A stretch of 28,255 nt of DNA from Chara braunii (GCA_003427395.1 BFEA01000300.1:1068471-1096725), one strand, 5' to 3'; positions 17,962 to 27,421 are shown, counted from the first letter of the stretch. The notes: generated by a model from the sequence alone, not told the origin. Made by a program: numbers and translations.

Positions 17962-18760
17962 ATGGTGGAAGTCGATAGTCCTCTTCTATATTCTTATGAG
18001 GACTATGGTGCCCGGCTCGTTCCTACGTTGGGTACTCTTGCTCAACGACGAGACGTGTGTGCGACATCTTCTCCGCTCGACAGCGGTGAATTATCGTCTT
18101 CAAGTGGTTCTTCACGGGATTCGGCGCGCGAGTTCAACATAGAGGTCTTGGACCCGCTCACGTTGGAGGATTCTGCATGGCTTCCTCTCCCGACCATGGG
18201 TCGTTTGCCGGGACCGCAATGCGCAACATTATGCGCTAATCTCCGCACGTATCTATCCTTCTATGCACTACCAACTTCACCGACGGATGACGAAGCTGCG
18301 GAGGGGGACATCCTTGCGTATGTTACCAAGGTGGCCCGCGAGTTTCACAAGCATCGGTACGATGACAACAACGCACCGCTCCTCTATATCCGCATCCAAG
18401 TTGGCAAGCGTCTTGCAGCACTTTGCTGAATAGCGGAGCGACTTGCAATTTGATGAGCCAAGCCTTTATGCAAAGGGCTGGCCTTGGCGCACAAGTTCGG
18501 AGGAAGGCAAACCCGATGGCAATCAAGTTGGCGGACGGAAGGACGCAACAACTTATCGACCGTTACAATGAGGCCGTATTGGTGTACTTCGCATTCATGC
18601 ATGCGAGCCGGTGACGTTCGTTCATGCATGCGAACCGGTGACGTTCGATAGTTTGGACACGGACTTCGATATCATTTTGGGAATGCCTTGGCTTGCAAGT
18701 GCGGATCACACGGTCAACTTCTACCGACGGACTCTTACCGTTCGGGACGCCTTCGGCGCT
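17962..18760 (+). pseudogene. pol: Pol: spacer and retropepsin (element 1)
   Basis: A hydrophilic spacer (17962 to about 18405) precedes the aspartic protease. A frameshift near 18405 separates it from STLLNSGATCNLMSQ (18417-18461), where the active-site Asp of the usual D-S/T-G triad is Asn. The C-terminal retropepsin motif survives as FDIILGMPWL (about 18667-18696). A 27-base direct duplication (18597-18623 and 18624-18650, tgcatgcgagccggtgacgt) sits between the two motifs and breaks the frame. The protease would normally process Gag-Pol; here it should be inactive. Confidence 0.8.
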
Positions 18761-18929
18761 GGAGTGCCATTTACTATTCCTCTTTTGCACCCTTCGATCT
18801 GGTGCCAAGTGGTGATGGCCAAGTCGTTCCGGGCTACTTGCGCTTACGAGCAGCCCGACGAGATAGGCCTATGCTTCCTACGGACCGTCACGGTAGCCGA
18901 TTCTTCCCCCACGGACTTGTCTTCGGGAC

Positions 18930-19640
18930 CCCATGTGGTGAGGTTGCTTGACGAGGTCACCGACATTTTCGAGTCACCTACCGGCGTGGTGCCGGATCGG
19001 CTGATCTCTCACGAGATCATTCTTGAGGCCGGTGCCGTGCTGCCGAAAGGCTGCATTTACCGCATGAGAGAGGAGGAGCTTACGGTCCTCCGTGCGCCAC
19101 TCGGTGACTTGTTGGACAAAGGCTGGATCCGCCCTAGTAGCTCTCCATATGGAACGCCAGTTCTCTTCGTACGGAAGAACAAGGATCTACGATTGTGCAT
19201 CGACTACCGCAAGCTCAACGCGCCAACCGTTAAGAATGCGGGGCCTCTTCCTCGTATTGACGATCTCCTTGAGCGTTTGTGTTCCGCGAAGTACTTTTCT
19301 AAGTTGGATTTGAAGTCGGGAAATCATTGGATTTCGATTCCGGCCGAACGATCCCTATAAATCCGCGTTCAAGATGCAGTATGGGCATCTTGAGTCGGTG
19401 GTCATGCCGTTTGGCCTCACCAATGCCCCGACGACCTTTCAAGCGGCAATGACCAACGAGTTTCGTGCGATGTTGGACCGATTCGTGCTGGTCTACTTAG
19501 ACGACATTCTCGTTTATAGCCTCGACAAGTGCGAATTTGTCCGGAGCCGCGGAACGTCACGGATGTTCGTTCGTTCCTTGGCCTTGCGGGCTGTGACCAA
19601 TGTTTTATTAAGGGTTACTCGAAGATCGCGGCCCACTTGA
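18930..19640 (+). pseudogene. pol: Pol: reverse transcriptase with internal deletion (element 1)
   Basis: RT landmarks in order: the LP-KGCIYRM entry, [42 protein letters not shown] and YFSKLDLKSG in one frame to 19360. After a one-base shift come YKSAFKMQYG, MPFGLTNAPTTFQ and the catalytic YLDD at 19494-19505 (VLVYLDDILVYS). About 45-50 residues normally found between YLDD and the FLGLAG block are missing: the text jumps from ILVYS to LDKCEF and then, in a new frame, to EPRNVTDVRSFLGLAG. The thumb/connection region is therefore deleted and the enzyme defective. Confidence 0.85.
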
Positions 19641-19654
19641 CCAAGCTTGAATGC

Positions 19655-20240
19655 GAGGATCGGCCGTTCGACTTCGGGGAGGATGCGCGGGAATCATTCT
19701 TGGCTGTCAAAGTCGCATTATTGTCCACGGAGGTCTTGCGAATCTACGACCCTCTATTGCCATCGCGCGTCACTACGGATGCATTCGGCTATGGCATTGG
19801 TACCGTCCTCGAACAACACGATGGCGTGGACTGGCACCCGGTCGAGTACTTCAGCAAGAAAGTGCCCATCGTGCACTCCATCGATGATGCACGCAAGGAG
19901 CTCCTAGCCTTCGTCCACACGCTCAAGCGGGTGCGGCACTTCCTCCTTGGTCGAAGTCAATTCAGATGGGTAATGGAAAACAATCTGTTGGTCTTCGACA
20001 AGACCCAAGACACCGTCAATAGCACCATCGACCGTTGGATGGCTTTCATCGACCAATTCGACTTCTTTCCTGATCACATTCTGGGGAAGTCTAACCGTTT
20101 TGCAGGTGCTCTTTCACGGTGTCCGAATCATTGTACCGCAATCTATTCGACCTTTGAGATTGACGACGATCTGCGGGACAGTTTCATCCACGACTACCAA
20201 GCCGACCCCGAGTTTCGCGACAAGTACGCGAATTGCTCCT
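19655..20240 (+). pseudogene. pol: Pol: RNase H (element 1)
   Basis: Continuous with the FLGLAG block from about 19535. The RT-linked RNase H domain shows TTDAFGYGIGTVLEQ (19779-19823; the usual D-A-S has become D-A-F), ARKELLAFVHTLKR with the catalytic Glu, and the end motif RFAGALSR where the usual A-D-A-L-S-R has Gly for Asp. The last change removes a metal-binding acidic residue. Normally degrades RNA in the RNA:DNA hybrid. Confidence 0.8.
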
Positions 20241-20252
20241 CTCCTAATCCGG

Positions 20253-20462
20253 CACCTTCTCACTACCGGATCCAAGAGGGGTACTTGCTTGTCCACATGC
20301 GGGGGAAGAACATTCTTTGCGTACCGAGTAACTCTCACTTGCGTACACGGCTTCATCCGACACCTTCTCACTACCGGATCCAAGAGGGGTACTTGCTTGT
20401 CCACATGCGGGGGAAGGACATTCTTTGCGTATTGAGTGACTCTCACTTGTGTACACGGCTTC
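20253..20462 (+). repeat. 108-bp in-frame tandem duplication within integrase N-terminal region
   Basis: Segments from 20253 and from 20361 (both starting caccttctcactaccggatc) are nearly identical over about 100 bases. The 108-base period equals 36 codons, so the frame is kept. Both encode PSHYRIQEGYLLVHMRGK. Confidence 0.95.
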
Positions 20463-20483
20463 TTGGCGAGTTCCACGATGCTC

Positions 20484-20818
20484 CCGCCACCGGACACTTC
20501 AGAGTCAATCGAACGATTGGCCGACTTCATGAGCACTTTTGGTGGCTCGGCCTTCTCGGCGACGTCACATGCTATTGCGAGTCATGCAAGGCTTGTCGAC
20601 GCTGCAAATCCCACAACCATCGTTCGTAGGGCAAGTTGCGACCATTACCGCTACCGGACACTTTGGAGTCAATCGAACGATTGGCTGACTTCATGAGCAC
20701 TTTTGGTGGCCCGGCCTTCTCGGCGACGCACACGCTATTGTGAGTCCTGCGAGGTTTATCGACGCTGCGAATCCTGCAACCATCGTCTATACGACGAGTT
20801 GCGACCATTACCGGTCCC
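20484..20818 (+). repeat. 164-bp tandem duplication over the integrase zinc domain
   Basis: The segment beginning ccgccaccggacacttc (20484) is repeated beginning ccgctaccggacacttt (20648). Both run through the HH and CC ligand codons to tgcgaccattaccg. The 164-base period is not a multiple of three, so the second copy is out of frame with the first. Confidence 0.95.
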
Positions 20819-21263
20819 CTTGCGCCGGAGGGAAGCGATTGCCATGGTCATTACCGGGCCGTTCCCCAAGCACAAGATCGGTGTGGATGGGATTCTTACG
20901 GTGGTGGACCGACTCACCAAGTTCGCCATGTTTTTGCCTCGCCGCTATCATGCTAAAGGCATTGGAGTTGACCGAGGTTCTTTATGCCGGTTGGATTCGA
21001 ACCAAGGGTTACCCCAAGGAAATTGTCTGCGACCGTGACACTCGGCTCATGTCCGATTTTGGGTTGGCGCTCATCAAACGATGGGGCTAAACTCTCAAGT
21101 CAAGTTCGGATCGCCACCCCCAAACCGATGGCCAAACGGAAAGTGCGCATCAGACCGCACAGGTTCTCCTTCACACTCTTATTCATCCCGACCAAAAGGA
21201 TTGGGTTGAGCGCCTGCCGGATGTCGAGTTGGCATACAACTCGTCCATCCACCGGCTATCGGG

Positions 21264-21975
21264 ATGTCGCCCTTCGAGTTTGAGCACGACTCGCCGGTCA
21301 CTTCTCCGTTGGACACAATCATTCCACGAGCGGCCGAGAGCAACGACCATCTTCTTTTCTTGCATCGGATGCAAGAGCTACTTGTCAAGGCACACGACCA
21401 AATGGCTAAGACGCAGCAGTGCATGAGCCAACAGGGCAATCACCAACGTCTTCCTTGTCTATTCGGCGTCGGCGAGCACGTTTGGGTCTCCGCCGTGGAG
21501 TTCAGCCTCGAACAAGGTATCTCTCGCAAGCTCCTCCCGAAATGGATGGGCCCCTGGCCGATCGTGGCACCTGCTGGGGATGCACCCGAAGGACCTTCCT
21601 TCATCATTCAGGTGCCCGCCCACTTGCCCGTATACCCGGTCTTTCATTGCTCCAAGTTGGCTCTTTACACGCCAGCGGAACATGACGACTTTCCTGGGCG
21701 ACGATCACAAGACCCACCCTCTATGGACGGTTTTCAAGAGGTCGGGGATATCATCTCCCAGCAATGCTACGACAACAGTCTGATGGAATACTTGGTACAC
21801 TTTGCGTACTGCACCCACAAAGTTGTTGACCCGTGCGGAACTCCAAGCAACATCTCCAGATGTTCTCGCACGCTACAAACGCAAGATGCAAGGAAAGTCG
21901 GTATCTTCGGCTCCATGTCGCACTCGCGTCCAGGTTCCACCTTCAGATAGTCAGCTTCGCCCTCTACCCGGCTTG
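21264..21975 (+). pseudogene. pol: Pol: integrase C-terminus and chromodomain (element 1)
   Basis: After MSPFEFEHDSP comes the integrase C-terminal module (KLLPKWMGPWPIVAPAG, then PVYPVFHCSKLALY). A chromodomain-like segment follows (DGFQEVGDIISQQCYDN, then MEYLVHFAYCTHK). A frameshift near 21830 moves the rest into another frame (LLTRAELQATSPDVLARYK). Chromodomains of plant chromoviruses guide integration to particular chromatin; the aromatic cage residues cannot be judged reliably here. Confidence 0.75.
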
Positions 21976-21980
21976 ACTTC

Positions 21981-22007
21981 AGAAGGGGGGGGGGGGGGGG
22001 GGGGGGG
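21981..22007 (+). other. Polypurine tract (second-strand primer site) of element 1
   Basis: The tract is agaag followed by 23 G residues in total, immediately before the LTR start. This position and composition fit the polypurine tract that primes plus-strand synthesis in LTR elements. The length of the G-run may be inflated by slippage or assembly. Confidence 0.65.
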
Positions 22008-22520
22008 TTACATGCTGCGCCCTCAACGAGGGTCATTTTCAGGCCCTGTGTCGTTTCAACCCGAAAGCCTGAAAACAAGGGCCTATAGGCCCTGCGTCGT
22101 TTCAGCTTGAAAGCCTGGAAATAAGGGCCTACAGGCCCAGTGTCATTTCAACCTAAAAAAGGGCCCTCCAGGCCCTAAGACTTTTGCGCTTGAAACGGAG
22201 GGCCATTTTCAGGCCCTCATAAGATCGACCTGCCTTGAAACGTAGGCACCAGACCAGGGTTTTAGCACAGGCCATTTCGGGCCTTTTTTCAAGACAACCT
22301 TTGTTGAACTTTAACACTAGGGTCTGGCACGTTTTGGCATTGGCAGCCTCCTGGACGGGCCAACACTATATAAGACTGACCCGCCCTGCAGGCTGCAGGT
22401 AGTAGATGGGGGACTTCCGAGGCACTTCACGTGCAGTTCAGGAGGCAGGAGGTAGTCTTCAGGATTCGGCAGCAACACTCTGGAGGAGCGCTGCAGTAGT
22501 AGTAGTAGCGTCTGCAGTAG
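22008..22520 (+). repeat. 3' LTR of element 1 (right end approximate)
   Basis: Begins after the polypurine tract; the first TG is at 22013. U3 contains three 46-base tandem units (22041, 22087, 22133; each starting aggccc), with a perfect 16-base palindrome agggcctataggccct at 22078-22093 and other gggcc/ggccc inverted pairs. A TATA box follows at 22367. The downstream part is rich in ctgcag and gtagtag. Without a second LTR copy the 3' boundary is a guess. Confidence 0.6.
22366..22374 (+). promoter_or_regulatory. LTR TATA box
   Basis: ctatataag, about 360 bases into the LTR, in the expected place for the pol II promoter that makes the element's RNA. The transcription start would be roughly 25-35 bases downstream. 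Confidence 0.6.
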
Positions 22521-22529
22521 TCTTCAGTG

Positions 22530-22666
22530 TTGGGCGCTAGTAGGAGCTAGAGTAGTACTGAAGAGAGAGAGATTTGGCGGAGGCCAGGGAGACTTACCTT
22601 GGGCGCTAGTAGGAGCTAGAGTAGTACTGAAGAGAGAGATTTGGCGGAGGCCAGGGAGATTTACCT
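22530..22666. repeat. 69-bp tandem duplication
   Basis: Copies start at 22530 and 22599, both ttgggcgctagtaggagcta, and run through gatttggcggaggccaggga. They differ by a 2-base change in the gaga run and one substitution (acttacc against atttacc). Confidence 0.95.
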
Positions 22667-22743
22667 GCAATGCCATAGCTCCAACTTTGCCTTTGAGGTA
22701 CCTGCAACACGACGCCATCTTCAGAGGTTAGTACCTGGCACAT

Positions 22744-22744
<1 letters not shown>

Positions 22745-22834
<90 letters not shown>
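22745..22834. repeat. Compound (CA)n(GA)n microsatellite
   Basis: About 27 CA units to 22799, then GA units with one interruption (aaag) to 22834. It separates the two retrotransposons' facing ends. Confidence 0.98.
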
Positions 22835-22908
22835 TTCTTCTTCTTCCTCCTCTCATTCCACCATCTTTTCCTCGCCCTCTCACTATCTGACTTCTCAGCA
22901 TCAACAGA

Positions 22909-23999
22909 CTACGAGCGAGAGAGAGATTGGTGACTTTGGGGATGTTGACGACATTGGGATACAAACTCGACTTTGGGATAGAGACAATGACAAGGGACTA
23001 TAGCCTTTTGGGCTTTCAGCAGGTTGGCACGGGTGCGCTCTATGTCCACACGGTAACGCCTGGTGAACTCTGCAGTTCCAGGTGTTAGATTAGGGGTAGC
23101 CTTATCGATGATATCATCGATAGGCTGCCGTGGCTCCCGACCCCAGTGCAACCGGTAGGGTGTAAAGCCGGTAGAGGAGGGCACAAACGTGTTATACACA
23201 AGTTGTGCACGACTCAAATGGAGATCCCAGTCCTGCTGATCTGGACTGATCACAGGACGCAGCAATTGGAAAAGAATCTGGTTCATCACTTCAGCTTGTC
23301 CATTGGCTTCAGGATGATGACCAGATGTCATATCCAATCTGGGATGAAGGCAATCCATGCAGTAGGATTGCCATTCATTGTTGTAGAAACGAGGATCTCG
23401 ATCATTTACGATAGAGGTGGGTGGTCAATGATGTGTAACCCAGCGGTCAGCAAATGCCGCCTGAACGGTCGGAAAGCGAGCCTAAACTGGTAAGGGGATG
23501 AACTCTGCATATTTAGAGAACCGGTCTACACATACCATAACCTGACGCATACCACGAGGCGTATTCCTACCCAAGTCAGTAAAATCAATCGACACTGACT
23601 GTGCAGGTGCATCTGGGATAGGTAGTGGTTTGAGTAAGCCAAGGGGAGGTCGACATACAACCTTGTTCCTTTGACATAACTCACAGGTTTCTACATAATG
23701 CAGCATGTCACTCCTCGTCTCCTTCCAGAAGAAGCGCTGCGACAGGGCTGCATAAGATTTGAGGGCCCCAAAGTGACCACGGGCATCATGACACTCTGAC
23801 ATCAGAAGTGTCCTCAGCTTGCGGTCCTGGGGAATGCACAGGCGTTCCTCTGCTGCATGTGTACAACAGACCTGAGAGTATATCCTGGTTCAGAGGCAAG
23901 ATCATCTTGGAGATTCCTCACAATAGGCCCAAAAATCTCATCCTGGGGCAGCAAACGGGCAATGGTCTGACGATTCCTCTCTCCAAATGAGTGAGTAAC
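22909..23999 (-). pseudogene. pol: Pol: integrase, C-terminus missing (element 2)
   Basis: After a linker (24000 to about 23830, ending with a frameshift) comes the H2C2 zinc domain, ECHDARGHFG and CELCQRNK. Next is the catalytic core, with the first Asp in VSIDFTDLG, the second in VNDRDPRF (about 23391-23412) and the Glu in HPEANGQAEVMNQ (about 23285-23322). The DDE residues are present, but two in-frame stops (23482-23484 and about 23425) interrupt. The frame then runs through LVYNTFVPSSTGFTPYRL and RTRANLLKAQKAIV, and degenerates at about 22960. The C-terminal module and any chromodomain are absent. Confidence 0.82.
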
Positions 24000-24454
24000 G
24001 GAGATCAAGAAAAGAGCGTCAGGCCTACGAGAAAGGGCATCCGCTACTCGATTGTAGCAGCCCTTCTTGTGTCTCAGTTCAAAGTCAAACATGTCGAGGA
24101 ACCTGGATGTAGTGAGCAAGCTTGTCATTCAACTCTCCTTGGGACTTCATCCACTGAAGGGTGGAGTGATCTGAAAAGATTTTGAAGTGCCTGCTTAGAA
24201 GGAAGTGCTTCCAATACTCGAGTGCTGACACAAGAGCATACAACACTTTCTCATGGGTAGAGTCTTGCAACTTCTTTGTTTTGATCTTCTTGCTCATCTA
24301 CGATAGGCTGCAGACCACTCCCATCATCCAGTTGAAGTACCGCCCCTACACCATACTGACTAGCATCAGTAGTAAGCACAAAGGCAGGGTAGGGTCAGGT
24401 AGCTTCAAAACAAGGGCACGAATCAAGGCCCCCTTGAGACGTGTGAAAACCTCC
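24000..24454 (-). pseudogene. pol: Pol: RNase H (element 2)
   Basis: FVLTTDASQYGVGAVLQLDD (about 24320-24380, with the catalytic Asp) follows a frameshift. After another break come EKVLYALVSALEYWKHFLL with the catalytic Glu and FKIFSDHSTLQWMK with an Asp. In a further frame, DMFDFELRHKKG and the end motif NRVADALSRRPD are intact. All metal-binding acidic positions I can locate are conserved, in contrast to element 1. Confidence 0.8.
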
Positions 24455-25214
24455 TGATATTATGTTGTCCAAAGAAAGGAAGTGTCTTTCTTTGTGATAT
24501 CAGTCAAGGGAGCTGCAATAGAAGAGAAGTTCTGAATGAACTTCGTGTAATAGGATGCAAGTCCCAAGAATGACCGGACATCACGAATGTTAGCAGGTCG
24601 CGGCCAGTCCTGAACTGCAGCAAGTTTCGTTGCTTCAGGAGCCAACCCCTCTCCAAAAATGGCGTAACCTAGATAGACTATAGAGGGAACCCCAAAAGAG
24701 GATTTCTCCCTGTTGATCTTATACTGGTTGTCAGGTAAGGCGTGGAGGACCAGAGCCAGATGCTGCGTATGCTCCTGCACAAAACGACTGAATACCAAGA
24801 TATCATCAAGGTAGACAACTACGAACTAGTCCAGGTAAGGCCTAAGTTTGCGATGCATCTCTGTTTGGAAGGTGCCTGGGGCATTGCAGAACCGTATGGC
24901 ATGACTAGGTACTCATATGTGCCATATTTAAGGTCGATCTTGCTAAAAATGGTACAGCCCTGCACCGTGTCCAACAGATCATCAATACGAGGAAGAGGGG
25001 CTCTGTAGACTTTCTCGTGATTTTGTTGAGACCACGATAGTCCACACACATCCTGAACTCACCATTCCCCTTTGGGACAAAGAGGACTGGTGCCCCAAAC
25101 TCAGATGTGCTGGGCCTGATCCAGCCCTTGCTGGTCAAGGTCTCTAACTATGTCCTGAGCTCTTCAAGTCAAGCAGGGGACATCCTGTAGACTCGGCCTT
25201 TGGGAGGGACCGAA
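24455..25214 (-). pseudogene. pol: Pol: reverse transcriptase (element 2)
   Basis: RT landmarks: VPPKGRVYRMSPA, then stops at 25169-25171 and 25148-25150, [19 protein letters not shown] and [12 protein letters not shown] shift leads to [14 protein letters not shown] and FSKIDLK. About 20 residues are missing before [12 protein letters not shown]. Further shifts lead to the catalytic YLDDILVFS (YLDD codons complementary to 24802-24813). The thumb/connection region follows in one frame to 24460 (VYLGYAIFGEGLAPEATK, then RDVRSFLGLASYYTKFI, then PLTDITKK). The active-site motif is present, but the enzyme is broken by the deletion and shifts. Confidence 0.85.
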
Positions 25215-26068
25215 CCAGGCAGGATCTCAATCTCATGTTTGGTCTGCCTATGGACAAGTCCAGTAGGCTCCTCCATAAGATCCGAGAAACTGTCTACAAC
25301 CTGTTGAATCTGAGAGGGACAGGGAACAGTCTCTACGTCAGTCTGTTTGACATAAGCCATGAACAGATGGACGTGGTCAGCCTGGCGTGAAAATCGCAGA
25401 AATCTGCGAGCACTCATGCAATAACAGCTGCTGGCCGGATGGTACTCGTCAACGAGCATACAAGGGCGATAGACCCCATACCGGTTAGGTAGCTCAACCC
25501 TAGGGATCCGCCAGTCGATCCTAGGATTGGTGGCACCAAGCCACTGCATAAAGAAGACAAGGTCAAAGGGAACATTAGGAAACACAGAGAAATTCAGGCG
25601 ATGATTGATTTCTCTCTGCTTGGACACAGGTAGACCCTTGATTACAGTAGTGATCCTGAATGTGGAAGAGTCTCTAATGCGCACCTCTTTAGGCTTTCGC
25701 AATTTCACCAACCTCTGATCCAAGTGCAGCTTGCTGACTGCCTTGGGAGAGATGAAGTTGCGAGTAGCCCCACAGTCCAAGAGCCCTTTGATCTTGGCTC
25801 CCAGGATGAAGGGTCGAAGTAGGATGAGCTCAGACCTATGCTTTTTCTTATTTTCCTGCAAGGACAGGAAAAAATCAGCAAGGCACTGAGCATCATCCTC
25901 CTCCCACGTCTCATCCAACTCTGAGTTTTCAAAAGTGAAAGACCCTGAAGATGCAACTCGAGAAAAAGAAGAACCAGCAAGAGAATGTGAAGAGTCACCT
26001 TCATCAGAAAGTGAATCAACATTGGTGGAAGGAGCTGCCGCTTCCACCTCTCTCTGCTCTAGTTTTTT
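25215..26068 (-). pseudogene. pol: Pol: spacer and retropepsin (element 2)
   Basis: An acidic Ser-rich spacer (26040 to about 25830) leads to the protease. GLLDCGATRNFIS (about 25750-25788) keeps the catalytic Asp but has Cys in place of Ser/Thr in the D-S/T-G triad. The second motif reads FDLVFFMQWLG (about 25535-25567), where L-G-M is expected, so the flap-end fold is probably lost. It leads directly into the RT entry region (HEIEILPGSVPPKGRVYRM) in the same frame. Confidence 0.75.
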
Positions 26069-26071
26069 TTA

Positions 26072-27421
26072 ACTAGAGCTGCCTGTAGACCTGCGAGGCA
26101 TGTTGGGACAATCCTTCAGGAAATGGTCCCCCTCGCACCTCTGGCAGACCCCCTTGTCCTTTCTCTTCCTCCATAGCCTCTCTTGGATCCTGAGTGCATG
26201 CCAGGGGAAGGTGGAAGGATCAAGGGGATCAACTGGCCATCAGACGTCGTGTGGCAAAGGAACTCTGTGGGCACGAGGGGAAGAGGCACGTCCCTTTCCT
26301 TTCCCCTGTTTGCTGGTTGATGCTTTCTGGGTTGGGGCCTTGCCCCTTGTCAGCCCCATCAAAGCATCAGCCAGGGCAAGAACAGCAAAATCTGCAGTAG
26401 ATGATGAAGCAGTCCCAGGTGGAGGGCTCCCATCCTAAGATGCTGCGTCACTATCTGATCCTGAAGCTGCAGTAGCAAACAGGGCAGCCTTCCTCCTTCG
26501 CTCTTTGGAGGAGGGTCCCTTCCTTCCTTCAGAAGGTGCTTCCTGAAAATGGAGCTTAGACTCCAAGTCCAGGGCTGCTCTGCCAAAGGACCGTTAGTCC
26601 TTGTGGCCCTGAGAGAATAATGCCAGCTGGTATTGCTCAGGCGCTGCACGCAAGAAATGAATGAGCAGCTCCTGCTCACTCATCTCCAACCCTGGAGTCG
26701 AAGTCAGACTCTCAAAGGTAGAGTAGAGTTTGGACAAGGGGCCATCAAATTTCTTTTGGCCCAGACGCAAAATTTTATTTGCTGCTTTCCTGGCCTGCTC
26801 CTTGTTTGCAAACCTATCCTGCAGGGCCTGCAGAAAACCAGCCACCTCCAACCTTTGTGCCCAGTCAGACATTTCCATTCCTTGCTTGCAGGAGTTGGAA
26901 GTGCACCATTTCAGCGCAGTCCGCTCCAAGCGAGCAAGGATGGCTGACACCTTGACATCCTTATCACATTTGAACCCACTCAGGTAGGTTCTCTGGGCAG
27001 TGACCCAATCTGCAACATCCACCTTTGGGTCCTCACTTGAGAACATGGGTGGAGGTGTCAGCTTGGGCCGCTGGAAGTCAAATGGTGCTGAGGGCTGTGA
27101 AGTTGCTGTTGATTTGGGGGTAGAGGATGGAGATGAGGGTCTGGATTGTGGTATTTGCTGATAGCCTGCTTGAGAAGGCCCGGGTGAGGGAGGGGCTGTC
27201 TGAGCAGGTGGGATCTGCAAATGGACGAAGAGACGGTCCAGTTTGGAGGAAATATCCTTCAGCTGCTGAGTATGCTCAGCCATGCTGTCCTCCAGACTGG
27301 TGATCCTGGCGTCCCAGTTAGTAAAATAGGACTGATGAATTCCATCCTGCAGAAGGACGAATTCAGCTATGTCCTTGTTGTATTGACTGGAGCTGCCACT
27401 CGTTCTCACCTTCTCTACATC
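26072..27421 (-). pseudogene. gag: Gag remnant (element 2)
   Basis: The main open part (27421-26597) starts without a clear ATG; GTG at 27409 and upstream sense codons continue back to a stop. It has an N-terminal helical segment, a Pro/Ser/Gln-rich linker, then the gag core (DVADWVTAQRTYLSGF, LERTALKWCTSN, FLQALQDRFANKEQ, LLIHFLRAAPEQYQLALF). TAA at 26594-26596 ends it, but the same frame resumes through a Lys-rich part (with TAG 26435-26437 and TGA 26240-26242). It reaches a zinc knuckle CQRCEGDHFLKDC at about 26110-26150, followed by TAA at 26069-26071. The knuckle spacing is CX2CX3HX4C, one residue shorter than the usual CX4H gap. Confidence 0.8.

Larger units (their letters stand above)
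20240..21300 (+). pseudogene. pol: Pol: integrase zinc domain and catalytic core (element 1)
   Basis: The H2C2 zinc-binding domain (EFHDAPATGHFRVN, then CESCKACRRC) is followed by a second, frame-shifted copy of itself. The catalytic core follows: AMVITGPFPKHK (20841-20876), where the expected first Asp of the DDE triad is replaced; VCDRDTRLMSDF with the second Asp (about 21025-21060); and HPQTDGQTE with the Glu codon at 21139-21141. Between the last two, a TAA at 21088-21090 is in frame. Further shifts lie near 20960 and 21260. The element's insertion enzyme is not functional here. Confidence 0.8.
16921..22520 (+). mobile_element. Ty3/gypsy chromovirus, 5'-truncated and defective
   Basis: Order gag, protease, RT, RNase H, integrase, chromodomain, polypurine tract, LTR: the Ty3/gypsy (Metaviridae-type) arrangement, with integrase after RNase H and a C-terminal chromodomain as in chromoviruses. 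The left end falls inside gag (a TGA at 16918 just precedes the open frame; no ATG until 17095) and no 5' LTR or primer-binding site was found. The right LTR starts after the G-rich tract at 21981-22007; its end is not defined because there is no partner LTR, so 22520 is approximate. Multiple frameshifts, one in-frame stop, an RT deletion and changed catalytic residues mean it cannot encode working enzymes as assembled. Confidence 0.9.
22909..27420 (-). mobile_element. Second Ty3/gypsy retrotransposon, minus strand, 3'-truncated
   Basis: Read right to left: gag with a zinc knuckle, protease, RT, RNase H, integrase. Family landmarks differ from element 1 throughout, so this is another lineage rather than a copy of it. 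Integrase ends abruptly near 22930-22960, before its C-terminal module, with no polypurine tract or 3' LTR; what follows is a microsatellite. The 5' limit is unclear. The frame opens at about 27420 and the sequence to 28170 may be leader and LTR. Gag and early pol lie in one frame, with stops at 26594, 26435, 26240, 26069, 25169 and 25148, then several frameshifts. Not autonomous. Confidence 0.88.
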
